NCBI GenBank assembly: GCA_964567785.1 | Contig: CAZMOK010000016.1 | Coordinates: 1-53,658, forward strand | Reading direction: 5' to 3' | DNA from: CAZMOK01 sp964567785 | GTDB taxonomy: Bacteria; Bacteroidota; Bacteroidia; Bacteroidales; JAGOPY01 | Length of the DNA stretch: 53,658 nucleotides | Shown: positions 17,174-24,816 of the stretch, piece by piece | Layout: each line of letters begins with the position of its first letter | Position numbering within the stretch: position 1 is the first letter of the stretch | Program-made: the position numbers and the translations under genes | Notes under the pieces: model-generated | Databases searched by the model: none | What the model was told of the DNA's origin: nothing | The model's input: the letters and a program-made list of their open reading frames with translations, nothing else

Positions 17174-18952
17174 TCACGAGAGTTTAATGGCATCAAACTT
17201 ACATTTGGTGAAGCAGAGCCCGCACTTGATACAGAGTTCCTGATCGATAAAGTGAACTTCCTTACGTTCACCTGTAATTGCATCTACGGGGCAGTTCTTT
17301 GCACAGACGGTACAGCCTGTACATTTTTCAGGTATGACCTCGTAGGTCAGGAGTGATTTGCAAACTTTTGCAGGGCATTTCTTTTCATTGATGTGTGCTT
17401 CGTATTCATCCCTGAAGTACCTGATCGTTGTCAATACAGGGTTAGGTGCTGTCTGGCCAAGGCCACAAAGAGAATTATCCTTGATCTCATAGGAAAGCTC
17501 TTCGAGGCGTTCAATATCACCTTCCCTGCCTTTTCCCTCGGTAATACGGGTGAGTATCTCAAGCATTCTCTTTGTACCTGTGCGGCAGAAGGTGCATTTA
17601 CCGCACGATTCCTTCTGGGTAAAATCAAGGAAGAACTTGGCCACATCCACCATGCAGGTATCTTCATCCATGACAACCATACCGCCGGAACCCATTATGG
17701 CACCGGTTGCATTCACCGAGTCGTAATCGATCTGCGTATCGGCAAGGTATTCGGGAATACATCCTCCGGAAGGGCCTCCCATTTGGACCGCTTTGAATTT
17801 CTTATCGTTCTGGATGCCTCCCCCCAGTTTGAATATAACATCGCGGATTGAAAGGCCCATCGGTACTTCCACCAGGCCTGACCTCTTGATCTTACCGGCC
17901 AGGGCAAACACTTTGGTGCCTTTACTTTTTTCGGTTCCGTATTTTGCATATTCACGGGCACTGTTCAATATGATCCAGGGCACATTGGCAAAAGTCTCTA
18001 CGTTGTTGATGTTCGTAGGTTTTTTCCAGAGCCCTGATGCAGCAGGGAACGGAGGCCTTTTCCTGGGCATACCCCTTTCCCCTTCAACTGATGCGATAAG
18101 AGCAGTTTCTTCACCACAGACAAAGGCACCTGCCCCTTCCTTGATATAAATATCAAAATTGAACCCATTGATCCCCATTATTTTATCACCCAGGTATCCT
18201 TTTTCACGGGCCTGTTCCAGAGCGATATTGAGCCGTTTGATAGCAAGCGGATATTCTGCCCTGCAATAGATCACCCCTCCTGTTGCCTCGATGGCGTAGG
18301 CTCCAATGATCATCCCTTCGATAACTGAATGGGGGTCTCCTTCAAGCACAGAACGATCCATAAAAGCTCCGGGATCGCCCTCGTCGGCATTGCAGATAAT
18401 GAACTTTTCGCCGGCCTTATTATCATTGGCAAACTTCCATTTGAGCCCGGTGGGAAAACCACCACCCCCTCTGCCCCTCAGTCCTGAATCGAGCATTGTC
18501 TGGATTACATCAAGACGGGATATCCTCTCTCCGGCAATTTTTTTCAGGGCACGGTAACCGTTCCTGGCTTCATATTCCTCAATATTCTCAGGATCGATAT
18601 AACCGCAATTCCTGAGTGTTATTTTAACCTGTGAATCGATGAAACTGTTATCCTCGGTTTCGAAGAGATCAGTCTGCACTACGTAATCCTTGAGGGGAGT
18701 GTGCTGTGTGATATGTTTGTCGAGGATCTCAATTGCTCTTTCTTCATCCACATCCCCGTATATGTATGTACCTGAATCATCGTGTATCTCCACCAGGGGT
18801 TCCCGGTAGCACATCCCGATGCAGCTTGTCTTTTTCAGATCAAAGTCGAGTTTTTCCGCGGTCTGCAGGGCTTCTATCTTGTCATAGACCTTTTTGGCTC
18901 CGGCGGCTATTCCGCAACTTCCAAGGCCAACTATAACTTTCGTCTTTTCCAT
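17174..18952 (-). CDS. NuoF/HydB-like NADH-binding flavoprotein subunit
   Basis: A 592-residue subunit. An N-terminal thioredoxin-like ferredoxin region (C13, C44, C48; the usual fourth Cys is not evident) precedes the 51-kDa core: NADH site 'GRGGGGFPTG' (160-169), FMN region 'NADEGDPGAFMD' (188-199), 'GAGAFVCGEETAL' and the 4Fe-4S motif 'SCGKCTFCRTGT'. Two C-terminal 4Fe-4S ferredoxin motifs follow ('CTGCTVCAKNCP', 'CIKCGLCFTKC'). This is the form found in electron-bifurcating hydrogenases and Stn-type transhydrogenases rather than respiratory complex I. It lies 22 bases before the fusion subunit and 23 bases after the NuoE-like gene: one operon. Confidence 0.92.
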   Translation of the reverse strand: MEKTKVIVGLGSCGIAAGAKKVYDKIEALQTAEKLDFDLKKTSCIGMCYREPLVEIHDDSGTYIYGDVDEERAIEILDKHITQHTPLKDYVVQTDLFETEDNSFIDSQVKITLRNCGYIDPENIEEYEARNGYRALKKIAGERISRLDVIQTMLDSGLRGRGGGGFPTGLKWKFANDNKAGEKFIICNADEGDPGAFMDRSVLEGDPHSVIEGMIIGAYAIEATGGVIYCRAEYPLAIKRLNIALEQAREKGYLGDKIMGINGFNFDIYIKEGAGAFVCGEETALIASVEGERGMPRKRPPFPAASGLWKKPTNINNVETFANVPWIILNSAREYAKYGTEKSKGTKVFALAGKIKRSGLVEVPMGLSIRDVIFKLGGGIQNDKKFKAVQMGGPSGGCIPEYLADTQIDYDSVNATGAIMGSGGMVVMDEDTCMVDVAKFFLDFTQKESCGKCTFCRTGTKRMLEILTRITEGKGREGDIERLEELSYEIKDNSLCGLGQTAPNPVLTTIRYFRDEYEAHINEKKCPAKVCKSLLTYEVIPEKCTGCTVCAKNCPVDAITGERKEVHFIDQELCIKCGLCFTKCKFDAIKLS

Positions 18953-18975
18953 TTTGATAATTTAGTAATAAAGAA

Positions 18976-19503
18976 CTATTCGTCTTTATTCAGTTCATTG
19001 ATCCTGATATTCTTAATGATCTTAACTGCCTGGCTGCCGGATAGTTTTCCGTAGGTTTCATCCCCTATCATCATTACCGGGGCCAGGGAGCAACATCCCA
19101 GGCAGGCTACTGATTCGAGGGTAAACATACCGTCTTCAGTAGTTCCCCCGTCCTCAACCTTCAGGGCTTCCTTCAGGGCATCTGTTACTGAATTAGCATT
19201 CTGAACATGGCAGGCTGTGCCATGGCAAACTTTTACTATGTATTTTCCTACCGGATCAAGCCTGAACTGCGCATAAAATGTAGCGACTCCGTACATATCG
19301 CTCAGTTCGAGCCCAGTCTCCTTTGAGATTTTTATAAAGGCTGCCCTGGGGATGTATCCGTACACATCCTGGGTCCCTTGTAAAAGGGGGATCATATTAC
19401 CTTTTTTTTCCTTATATTTTTCGATCAGGGGGTCGATGAGGTTCAGATCGACCTCTTCGGCTTTTTCCTTTTCCTGTACTACCGGAATCCTTTCTATCCG
19501 CAT
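18976..19503 (-). CDS. NuoE/HydC-like 2Fe-2S thioredoxin-fold subunit
   Basis: A 175-residue protein of the 24-kDa subunit family. An N-terminal helical part ('IPLLQGTQDVYGYIPRAAFIKIS') is followed by the thioredoxin-like domain with four cluster ligands in 'CHGTACHV' and 'CLGCCSLAP'. It should pass electrons between the flavin subunit and its 2Fe-2S cluster. It is the first gene of the NuoE-NuoF-fusion operon. No promoter of the strict TAnnTTTG type was found; the nearest is TAATTTTA, one mismatch, about 25 bases upstream. A Rex/CRP-like dyad lies further upstream at 19675-19692. Confidence 0.92.
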   Translation of the reverse strand: MRIERIPVVQEKEKAEEVDLNLIDPLIEKYKEKKGNMIPLLQGTQDVYGYIPRAAFIKISKETGLELSDMYGVATFYAQFRLDPVGKYIVKVCHGTACHVQNANSVTDALKEALKVEDGGTTEDGMFTLESVACLGCCSLAPVMMIGDETYGKLSGSQAVKIIKNIRINELNKDE

Positions 19504-19659
19504 CTTTTCTGAGTTTAAAGAGAGTATAAAATTATAATTACTTTTTCAGACTGAAGGTGCTGAAAATCAATTTAAAAGGCGTCTAAATACGGTTATAACA
19601 CACTGATCATATGTATATTATAAGGATATAAATTTCTTATATATCTGTTACCTCTCAAT

Positions 19660-19675
19660 ATATTAACGTTAATAT
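19660..19675. promoter_or_regulatory. 16-bp perfect palindrome (ATATTAACGTTAATAT)
   Basis: All eight pairs match around the centre at 19667/19668. It abuts the Rex/CRP-like dyad. It may be a regulator site; AT-rich palindromes also arise by chance. Confidence 0.35.
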
Positions 19676-19692
19676 TGTGAAAAAATTAACAG
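19675..19692. promoter_or_regulatory. Rex- or CRP/FNR-like 18-bp operator candidate (TTGTGAA-N4-TTAACAG)
   Basis: Two 7-base half sites separated by four bases, the geometry of the NADH/NAD-sensing repressor Rex (TTGTGAA/TTGTTAA-N4-TTCACAA/TTAACAA); it also fits the CRP/FNR layout TGTGA-N6-TCACA with one mismatch. It lies about 170 bases upstream of the NuoE-like start. A site with the same spacing stands upstream of gdhA. Confidence 0.45.
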
Positions 19693-19826
19693 AAAGGTGG
19701 ATTTTGAGAAAAAATGTAGCCTATTTCAGGTTAAATCGCCTAATATTTATTCTTTTATAAGATAAGGGAATCCGCAAGAATGAAACAGTGCAATAGGGCT
19801 AAAATCTGATTTGTTACTTATTTCAC

Positions 19827-21059
19827 TCAATCCCTTGCAAATTTTTGCCTGTGCCAGTAGGTAAGCGTCCTCCATAGCCACTCCAAAGGCCCATACCTGT
19901 AATACTTCAGCCAGATGGGTGAGATTATGAGTATCACGACCCATATCCCGATCACGAAAAGGGCCTGACCGCCCCTCTCAACATGGCCGTACAATCCAAG
20001 GCCATGGCCGTAAAAGATCAGTGTGGCAAGTATCGACATGAGGATGTAATTGGTAAAAGCCATTTTACCGACTGCCGATAAAACCCTTTTAGCATACTCA
20101 AGGAACTTTGATTTACAGACAAGCATAACAAGGCCGATGTATCCAAGGGCTACAGCAAGGCTTCCCATGTAATTGAACAGGCTGCCGGTGAACATGGAAT
20201 AATCCATTTTCCAGCCAGCTTCAAAATTCTTCCAAATTCCGATGGACACTATTGACCAGCCCACCAATAATCCAATTAAGATCATCCTGGTATAGAAAGC
20301 TTTCGACCTTTCTGCAGAGAGAACACCCCACTTATAGAGGGCCATTCCCAGCAGCATCATTGCCATCACTCTCCAGAAAGAGTATATTGCGAAAAAGAAA
20401 GTCTGCATAAAGATGGCTCCAGGGATCCTTTGCTCCATCTGTTCGAGCCAGTTGCCCCTCATGCTTGCAAGCTCGTTCCTGATGCTTTCCATCGCCGGAT
20501 ACCAGCTTTGCATGTTCTGGTCGTAAGCTTCCGGCGGCCAGTATTGGATCGAGAACCCCATGAACAGGTAAAGCACAAAAGGCACCAGGAAGAAAACAGA
20601 TCCTATGATCACAAGCTTCACCGGCCTCAGTTTCCTGAACAGGTATGCAAGAAAAGCACACAATGCATACTGGGTAAGAATGTCGCCGTACCATATCAGG
20701 TAGGCGTGGGCCAGGCCGAAGAGAAGAAGCCACATATTCCTGCGGTAGTGCAGCGGTCCGGCTTTCCTGCCTTTTTCAACGGCACGTGTTGAAAAGATTA
20801 TTATACCTGCACCGAAAAGCATCGAAAAAATACTCATGAACTTTTCGCTTGCAAGCAGATGGCTTAATATCCACACCCATTTATTGATACCGGTCAGGTC
20901 ACCATAAGCGGCAGGGTTTATATATGCAGCGCTGATCATGGAAAAACTCTGGATATTCATTATCAGGATACCCAGTACTGCAAACCCTCTTAAAACATCA
21001 ATTGATATGATCCTTTCCGATGGAGCGGTGGAATCAAGCAGGGGCATTGATTTGTTCAT
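19827..21059 (-). CDS. DUF418 family membrane protein
   Basis: A 410-residue polytopic protein with about nine hydrophobic segments. It opens with 'RIISIDVLRGFAVLGILIMN', the hallmark of the DUF418/YeiB and related acyltransferase-like families, and ends with the DUF418 segment 'VGKMAFTNYILMSILATLIFY' and 'GPLEWLWRTLTYW'. The function is unknown; a link to membrane acyl transfer has been suggested for related families only. It stands between the two redox gene sets on the same strand, 31 bases downstream of the... NfnB-like gene's far side (that gene starts its own message upstream), so it may or may not be co-transcribed. Confidence 0.85.
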   Translation of the reverse strand: MNKSMPLLDSTAPSERIISIDVLRGFAVLGILIMNIQSFSMISAAYINPAAYGDLTGINKWVWILSHLLASEKFMSIFSMLFGAGIIIFSTRAVEKGRKAGPLHYRRNMWLLLFGLAHAYLIWYGDILTQYALCAFLAYLFRKLRPVKLVIIGSVFFLVPFVLYLFMGFSIQYWPPEAYDQNMQSWYPAMESIRNELASMRGNWLEQMEQRIPGAIFMQTFFFAIYSFWRVMAMMLLGMALYKWGVLSAERSKAFYTRMILIGLLVGWSIVSIGIWKNFEAGWKMDYSMFTGSLFNYMGSLAVALGYIGLVMLVCKSKFLEYAKRVLSAVGKMAFTNYILMSILATLIFYGHGLGLYGHVERGGQALFVIGIWVVILIISPIWLKYYRYGPLEWLWRTLTYWHRQKFARD

Positions 21060-21090
21060 TGCTATAAACTATAAGGGATAAAAAAAGAAA

Positions 21091-22914
21091 TTATGCTTTT
21101 ACTGTCTTTTTCTTTTTCTTTTTCTTTGGCTTGGTCTTCAAAAGTTTCTCATGCATTGCCTTTGCCGCAATCCTTCCGGCCCCCATCGCCTCGATCACCG
21201 TTGCTGACCCTGTAACAATGTCACCCCCTGCATATACAAATTCCTTTGATGTTTCCATTGTTTCCGGGTTGACCTCAATGTATCCCCATTTATTCCTTTT
21301 AAGATCGGGAGTTGATTGAAAGAGGATGGGGTTGGGGCCTGTACCTATTGCCACTATCACCGTGTCGCATTCAAGGGTAAAATTAGATCCTTCTATTGGG
21401 ACCGGTCTCCTGCGGCCGGAAGGATCCGGATCGCCAAGCTTCATCCGGATGCATTCCATAGCTTTGATAGTATTCAGGTCGGTTCCTATATACTTCACCG
21501 GGCTGGTAAGAAGCTTGAATTTGATCCCCTCTTCTTCTGCATGATGTACTTCTTCTGCCCTGGCAGGAAGTTCGTGCCTTGACCTGCGGTAGACTATGGT
21601 CACATCCGAGGACCCGGTCCTTATGGCTGTTCTGGCACAGTCCATGGCCACATTCCCTCCTCCGATCACAACTACATTATTGCCTTTTGGCATCGGGGTA
21701 TCATACTCAGGGAATTTATACGCCTTCATCAGGTTCATCCGTGTAAGATACTCGTTGGCCGAAAAAATATTGCCCAGGCTTTCACCTTCGAGCCCCATAA
21801 AGGTAGGAAGGCCAGCCCCTACGCCAATAAATACGGCATCAAATTCTTCGAGCAGTTCATCCAGTGTATAGATATTCCCAATCACGTGATTAAGTTCAAC
21901 CCGCACCCCCAATTGCTTCAGGTAGTCGATCTCAGATTGCACAATGGTTTTTGGCAGCCGGAATTCAGGTATTCCATAGGTCAGCACTCCGCCGGTTTCA
22001 TGAAGGGCTTCAAAGACCGTAACGCTGTGCCCGTATTGCCGCATGTCGGATGCAAGTGTAAGGCCTCCGGGCCCTGACCCTATAACAGCGATTTTCTTCG
22101 CGGTATTTTCTTTGACAATCGGGATCTTAATAAGATCCATCTTTCTTTCGTAATCGGCAACGAACCTTTCCAGCCTGCCAATTGCCACCGGTTCATCCTT
22201 CTTACCCAGCACACATTTTTCTTCACACTGGCTTTCCTGCGGGCAAACACGGCCACAGATAGCGGGAAATACGTTTTTCTCCTTTATTTTCTTGGCTGCT
22301 TCATCAAATTTCTCCTCCGCAATGAGTGAAATAAAAGATTTGATGTCAACATTAACCGGGCAGCCGTCTATACATGTCGGGTTCTTGCACTGCAGGCATC
22401 TTCCCGCTTCGAGCAAGGCAAGTTCTGTGGTATAACCGTAAGGGACTTCCTGGAAATTGTGCACCCTGAGAGTCTGGTCCTGCTCAGGCATACCCTGGCG
22501 AGGGATCTTGAGCTTTATGTGCCTTTCGTCCCTTTTTGTCAGCCCGTGCCATTCACAACCATGTTTTGTGCAGATGAAGAACGGGATCAGTCGCGAAAGA
22601 GCAGAAATGGTAACCTCCGCTACCTCAGACCCGCATTCACCGCATTTCATCTCATGATTGATCAGGCTGTTGTTACAATGCGGACAGATAAGGTCATCGA
22701 TGACATCCCCTTCCTCAATCGGCAAAGAGGTTTCAACATCAAACACATCGAGATAGGGACTGAGGTACAGATCCATCTCGTTACCCTGGTATATTGCCTT
22801 GAATTCGAGTTGTTTTACATCTTTCTTTTCAACATTGAAACTGTTACGGCAATGTGGGCAGTAAGTGTTAAGGTAGGTCTTGAACTTTAAATATCTAACA
22901 TCCTGATCGAGCAT
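21091..22914 (-). CDS. NfnB/GltD-like NADPH-binding flavoprotein with extra N-terminal zinc-ribbon domain
   Basis: A 607-residue protein. Residues 1-145 form a zinc-ribbon module ('YCPHCRNSF', 'LICPHCNNSL', 'KCGECGSE', 'CTKHGCEWHGL') that is not part of ordinary NfnB or GltD. The rest is the GltD-type subunit: 4Fe-4S helices ('CLQCKNPTCIDGCPVNVDI', 'AICGRVCPQ'), FAD site 'GSGPGGL', NADP site 'GGGNVAMDCARTA' and a C-terminal FAD segment 'AGGDIVTGSATVIEA'. A lysine-rich tail (about residues 592-604) is unusual. With the NfnA-like gene 6 bases upstream it should form a flavin-based NADH-dependent ferredoxin:NADP oxidoreductase, though a glutamate synthase-like role cannot be ruled out. Confidence 0.88.
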   Translation of the reverse strand: MLDQDVRYLKFKTYLNTYCPHCRNSFNVEKKDVKQLEFKAIYQGNEMDLYLSPYLDVFDVETSLPIEEGDVIDDLICPHCNNSLINHEMKCGECGSEVAEVTISALSRLIPFFICTKHGCEWHGLTKRDERHIKLKIPRQGMPEQDQTLRVHNFQEVPYGYTTELALLEAGRCLQCKNPTCIDGCPVNVDIKSFISLIAEEKFDEAAKKIKEKNVFPAICGRVCPQESQCEEKCVLGKKDEPVAIGRLERFVADYERKMDLIKIPIVKENTAKKIAVIGSGPGGLTLASDMRQYGHSVTVFEALHETGGVLTYGIPEFRLPKTIVQSEIDYLKQLGVRVELNHVIGNIYTLDELLEEFDAVFIGVGAGLPTFMGLEGESLGNIFSANEYLTRMNLMKAYKFPEYDTPMPKGNNVVVIGGGNVAMDCARTAIRTGSSDVTIVYRRSRHELPARAEEVHHAEEEGIKFKLLTSPVKYIGTDLNTIKAMECIRMKLGDPDPSGRRRPVPIEGSNFTLECDTVIVAIGTGPNPILFQSTPDLKRNKWGYIEVNPETMETSKEFVYAGGDIVTGSATVIEAMGAGRIAAKAMHEKLLKTKPKKKKKKKTVKA

Positions 22915-22920
22915 GACAGA

Positions 22921-23745
22921 TTATTTGATTGAAAATAACAGAGAATCTTTTTCGTCTTTGAGATATAATGAATTCCGGTGGATGAGCTCATCGAAATCAA
23001 CTTTAAAGCCATCGAAATCAGGGCCATCCACGCAGCAGAACATGGTTTCATCCGAAACTTTTACCCTGCAGCCTCCACACATTCCGGTACCATCTATCAT
23101 TATGGGGTTCAGGCTCACCATTGTGGGAATATCATATTGTTTCGTAAGCTTCACCACATTTTTCATCATAATTATGGGGCCTATAGCATATACCAGTTTG
23201 ATATCATACCGTTCTTCAAGGTATTTCTTGAGCGGATCGGTAACAAACCCCCTTACTCCATAACTACCATCGTCAGTGGTAACAATAATTTCATCACTAA
23301 TCTGGGTCATCTCATTTTCAAGGATGATCATATCCTTGTCCCTGGCACCCATTATGCTGATCAGGTAATTACCTGCTTCCTTAAAGGCTTTTGCGACATG
23401 ATGCAGGATAGCTACACCCGTACCCCCTCCTACCATTATAACGGTCCCTACTTTCTCAACATGTGCCGGTCTTCCCAGGGGACCGACGACATCCTTTATC
23501 ATGTCTCCTTCATTGAGCGACCGCATGAGCGCTGTTGTTTTACCAACAACCTGGAATATCAGGGTTATTGTTCCCGAAAATTCATTTTTATCGGCAATTG
23601 TAAGAGGAATCCGCTCACCGGTGTCATTGACCCTGACAATCACAAATTGCCCGGCTTTGGCTTTCGCAGCAATTTTCGGGGCATCAATGTCGAACCTGAC
23701 AATGGTTCCCCTTGCCATTTCCTGTCGTCGAACTATCTGGAACAT
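22921..23745 (-). CDS. NfnA-like ferredoxin-NADP reductase family subunit (sulfide dehydrogenase / PyrK type)
   Basis: A 274-residue protein with an N-terminal FAD-binding barrel ('VRVNDTGERIPLTIAD'), an NAD(P)-binding segment 'TVIMVGGGTGVAILHHVAKA', and a C-terminal 2Fe-2S site 'GTGMCGGCRV...CCVDGP'. This is the layout of NfnA and the PyrK family; the aspartate ligand typical of NfnA could not be assigned by eye. It precedes the NfnB-like gene by 6 bases and follows the double zinc-ribbon gene by 45, so the three probably form one transcript. Confidence 0.9.
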   Translation of the reverse strand: MFQIVRRQEMARGTIVRFDIDAPKIAAKAKAGQFVIVRVNDTGERIPLTIADKNEFSGTITLIFQVVGKTTALMRSLNEGDMIKDVVGPLGRPAHVEKVGTVIMVGGGTGVAILHHVAKAFKEAGNYLISIMGARDKDMIILENEMTQISDEIIVTTDDGSYGVRGFVTDPLKKYLEERYDIKLVYAIGPIIMMKNVVKLTKQYDIPTMVSLNPIMIDGTGMCGGCRVKVSDETMFCCVDGPDFDGFKVDFDELIHRNSLYLKDEKDSLLFSIK

Positions 23746-23790
23746 AGTCTATTGATTTAGATCACCCTGCCAACTGACAAAATGAAGTTA

Positions 23791-24651
23791 TTACCATTCC
23801 ATGCTGTCTTCCAGCCTGATGTCATAAAGATCTTTCTCACTCAGGCCGTGCCATTTACATCCTTTCTTTGTGCAGAGATAAAAATCTATCAGCTTTGTGC
23901 GTGCACTTACTTTAATTTTTGCAATAGGAGATTCACATTTCTGGCATTTCTTATCCTCCTCAATAAGCGAAGTATTGCAATACGGGCATTTCAGGTCATT
24001 GACCACCTTTTCCTCAGGCAGATAGATTGTTGATTTTGAAGAAAAAACATTCAGGTATGGGCTAAGCATCAGTATACCCTCTTCACCATTGATGATCTTC
24101 AGTTTCAACATTTCATCTTCTATAAGACTTTTCTGGCAGTAGGGGCAATATGCCTGCAGAAATGTACCTGACTCTATTATCTCCTCTGCTTCATTTTTAG
24201 GCTTTTCTTTCTCTGCAGGACCGGGTTCAGTCCTTTTCATCCCTTTGCCCGCATAACCATACTCCTGGTACAATCTCTTAAGGGCAACTGAAAGATCATC
24301 AAATTCCACAAAATGGTTTTTGCAACCGCTCCTGGAGCAGATGCTCACCTTGCCTCCCATATCCAGGTAGAAGGGCACCATAGGGGCATCACAGGTGAGG
24401 CATTTCGAATCTGATTCAAATGACTCGTTGCAATGGGGGCATGAAAATGTAGCAATTGTTTCCTTTGGCAGGTCAATATCCGACTTGTAATTGTAGCTGC
24501 CGTAAATAGAGCTTAGATAGATCAACCCGTTCTTACCTTCACACTCAACATTAAGTTTTATGCCCGGCTCATTGTCGATAGGGTGACCGGGATCCATCAG
24601 TGAATGCCCGCATTTAGGGCACTTCAGCTTAAGGGATAAGAATTCGTACAT
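23791..24651 (-). CDS. Tandem zinc-ribbon protein related to the NfnB N-terminal domain
   Basis: A 286-residue protein with no recognised enzyme domain. It holds two copies of one zinc-ribbon module: residues about 1-115 ('KCPKCGHSL', 'FSCPHCNES', 'KCLTCDAP', 'CSRSGCKNHFVEF') and about 165-280 ('YCPYCQKSL', 'LKCPYCNTSL', 'KCQKCESP', 'CTKKGCKWHGL'). The second copy is close to the first 145 residues of the NfnB-like protein encoded two genes downstream. A charged linker rich in E, P and K joins the copies. It is the first gene of the Nfn-like operon. It may be a metal-binding or redox-partner subunit of that complex; this is inference. Confidence 0.75.
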   Translation of the reverse strand: MYEFLSLKLKCPKCGHSLMDPGHPIDNEPGIKLNVECEGKNGLIYLSSIYGSYNYKSDIDLPKETIATFSCPHCNESFESDSKCLTCDAPMVPFYLDMGGKVSICSRSGCKNHFVEFDDLSVALKRLYQEYGYAGKGMKRTEPGPAEKEKPKNEAEEIIESGTFLQAYCPYCQKSLIEDEMLKLKIINGEEGILMLSPYLNVFSSKSTIYLPEEKVVNDLKCPYCNTSLIEEDKKCQKCESPIAKIKVSARTKLIDFYLCTKKGCKWHGLSEKDLYDIRLEDSMEW

Positions 24652-24727
24652 ATGCCTGAGTTCTTGATAAATATGATTTATACAATATTAAGAAAAATAG
24701 GTGTATGAAAGGATTGCACCACAACCT

Positions 24728-24748
24728 TGAATTGAAATATTCAATTCA
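24728..24748. promoter_or_regulatory. Dyad upstream of the Nfn-like operon (TGAATTGA-N5-TCAATTCA)
   Basis: Eight perfect pairs around AATAT, about 80 bases upstream of the zinc-ribbon gene start and after the stop of the 1153-residue gene. No T-tract follows on the minus strand, so a regulator site is more likely than a terminator. Confidence 0.35.
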
Positions 24749-24816
24749 CATTTTATTGATTATCAGCGCTTAATTAGAAGCCATTGGCAAACGGGAAGGG
24801 TTAATTTATAGTGGGT

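Larger units (their letters stand above)
19504..19826. other. 323-base AT-rich intergenic region upstream of the NuoE-like operon
   Basis: No gene or RNA was recognised. It contains the 16-bp perfect palindrome at 19660-19675 and the 18-bp Rex/CRP-like dyad at 19675-19692, and an AT-rich stretch near 19624-19650. It probably serves as the control region of the minus-strand NuoE-like operon. Confidence 0.6.

Noticed and set aside
17152..17283. Longer N-terminus of the fusion subunit from the ATG at 17283
   Set aside because: It would overlap the NuoF-like gene by 110 bases, and the added residues do not resemble the family; the ATG at 17151 starts directly at the 2Fe-2S domain.
13417..19503. 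Electron-bifurcating [FeFe] hydrogenase (HydABC)
   Set aside because: The NuoE- and NuoF-like subunits fit, but the large subunit has a GltD unit and an FDH-like domain and none of the H-cluster cysteine motifs.
13417..19503. Respiratory complex I (Nuo) operon
   Set aside because: Only E-, F- and G-like parts exist; no membrane or quinone-side Nuo subunits are near, and the NuoF-like protein has the extra C-terminal ferredoxin of soluble complexes.
22978..23760. 260-residue plus-strand frame
   Set aside because: It is a shadow of the NfnA-like gene on the other strand, whose motifs are clear.
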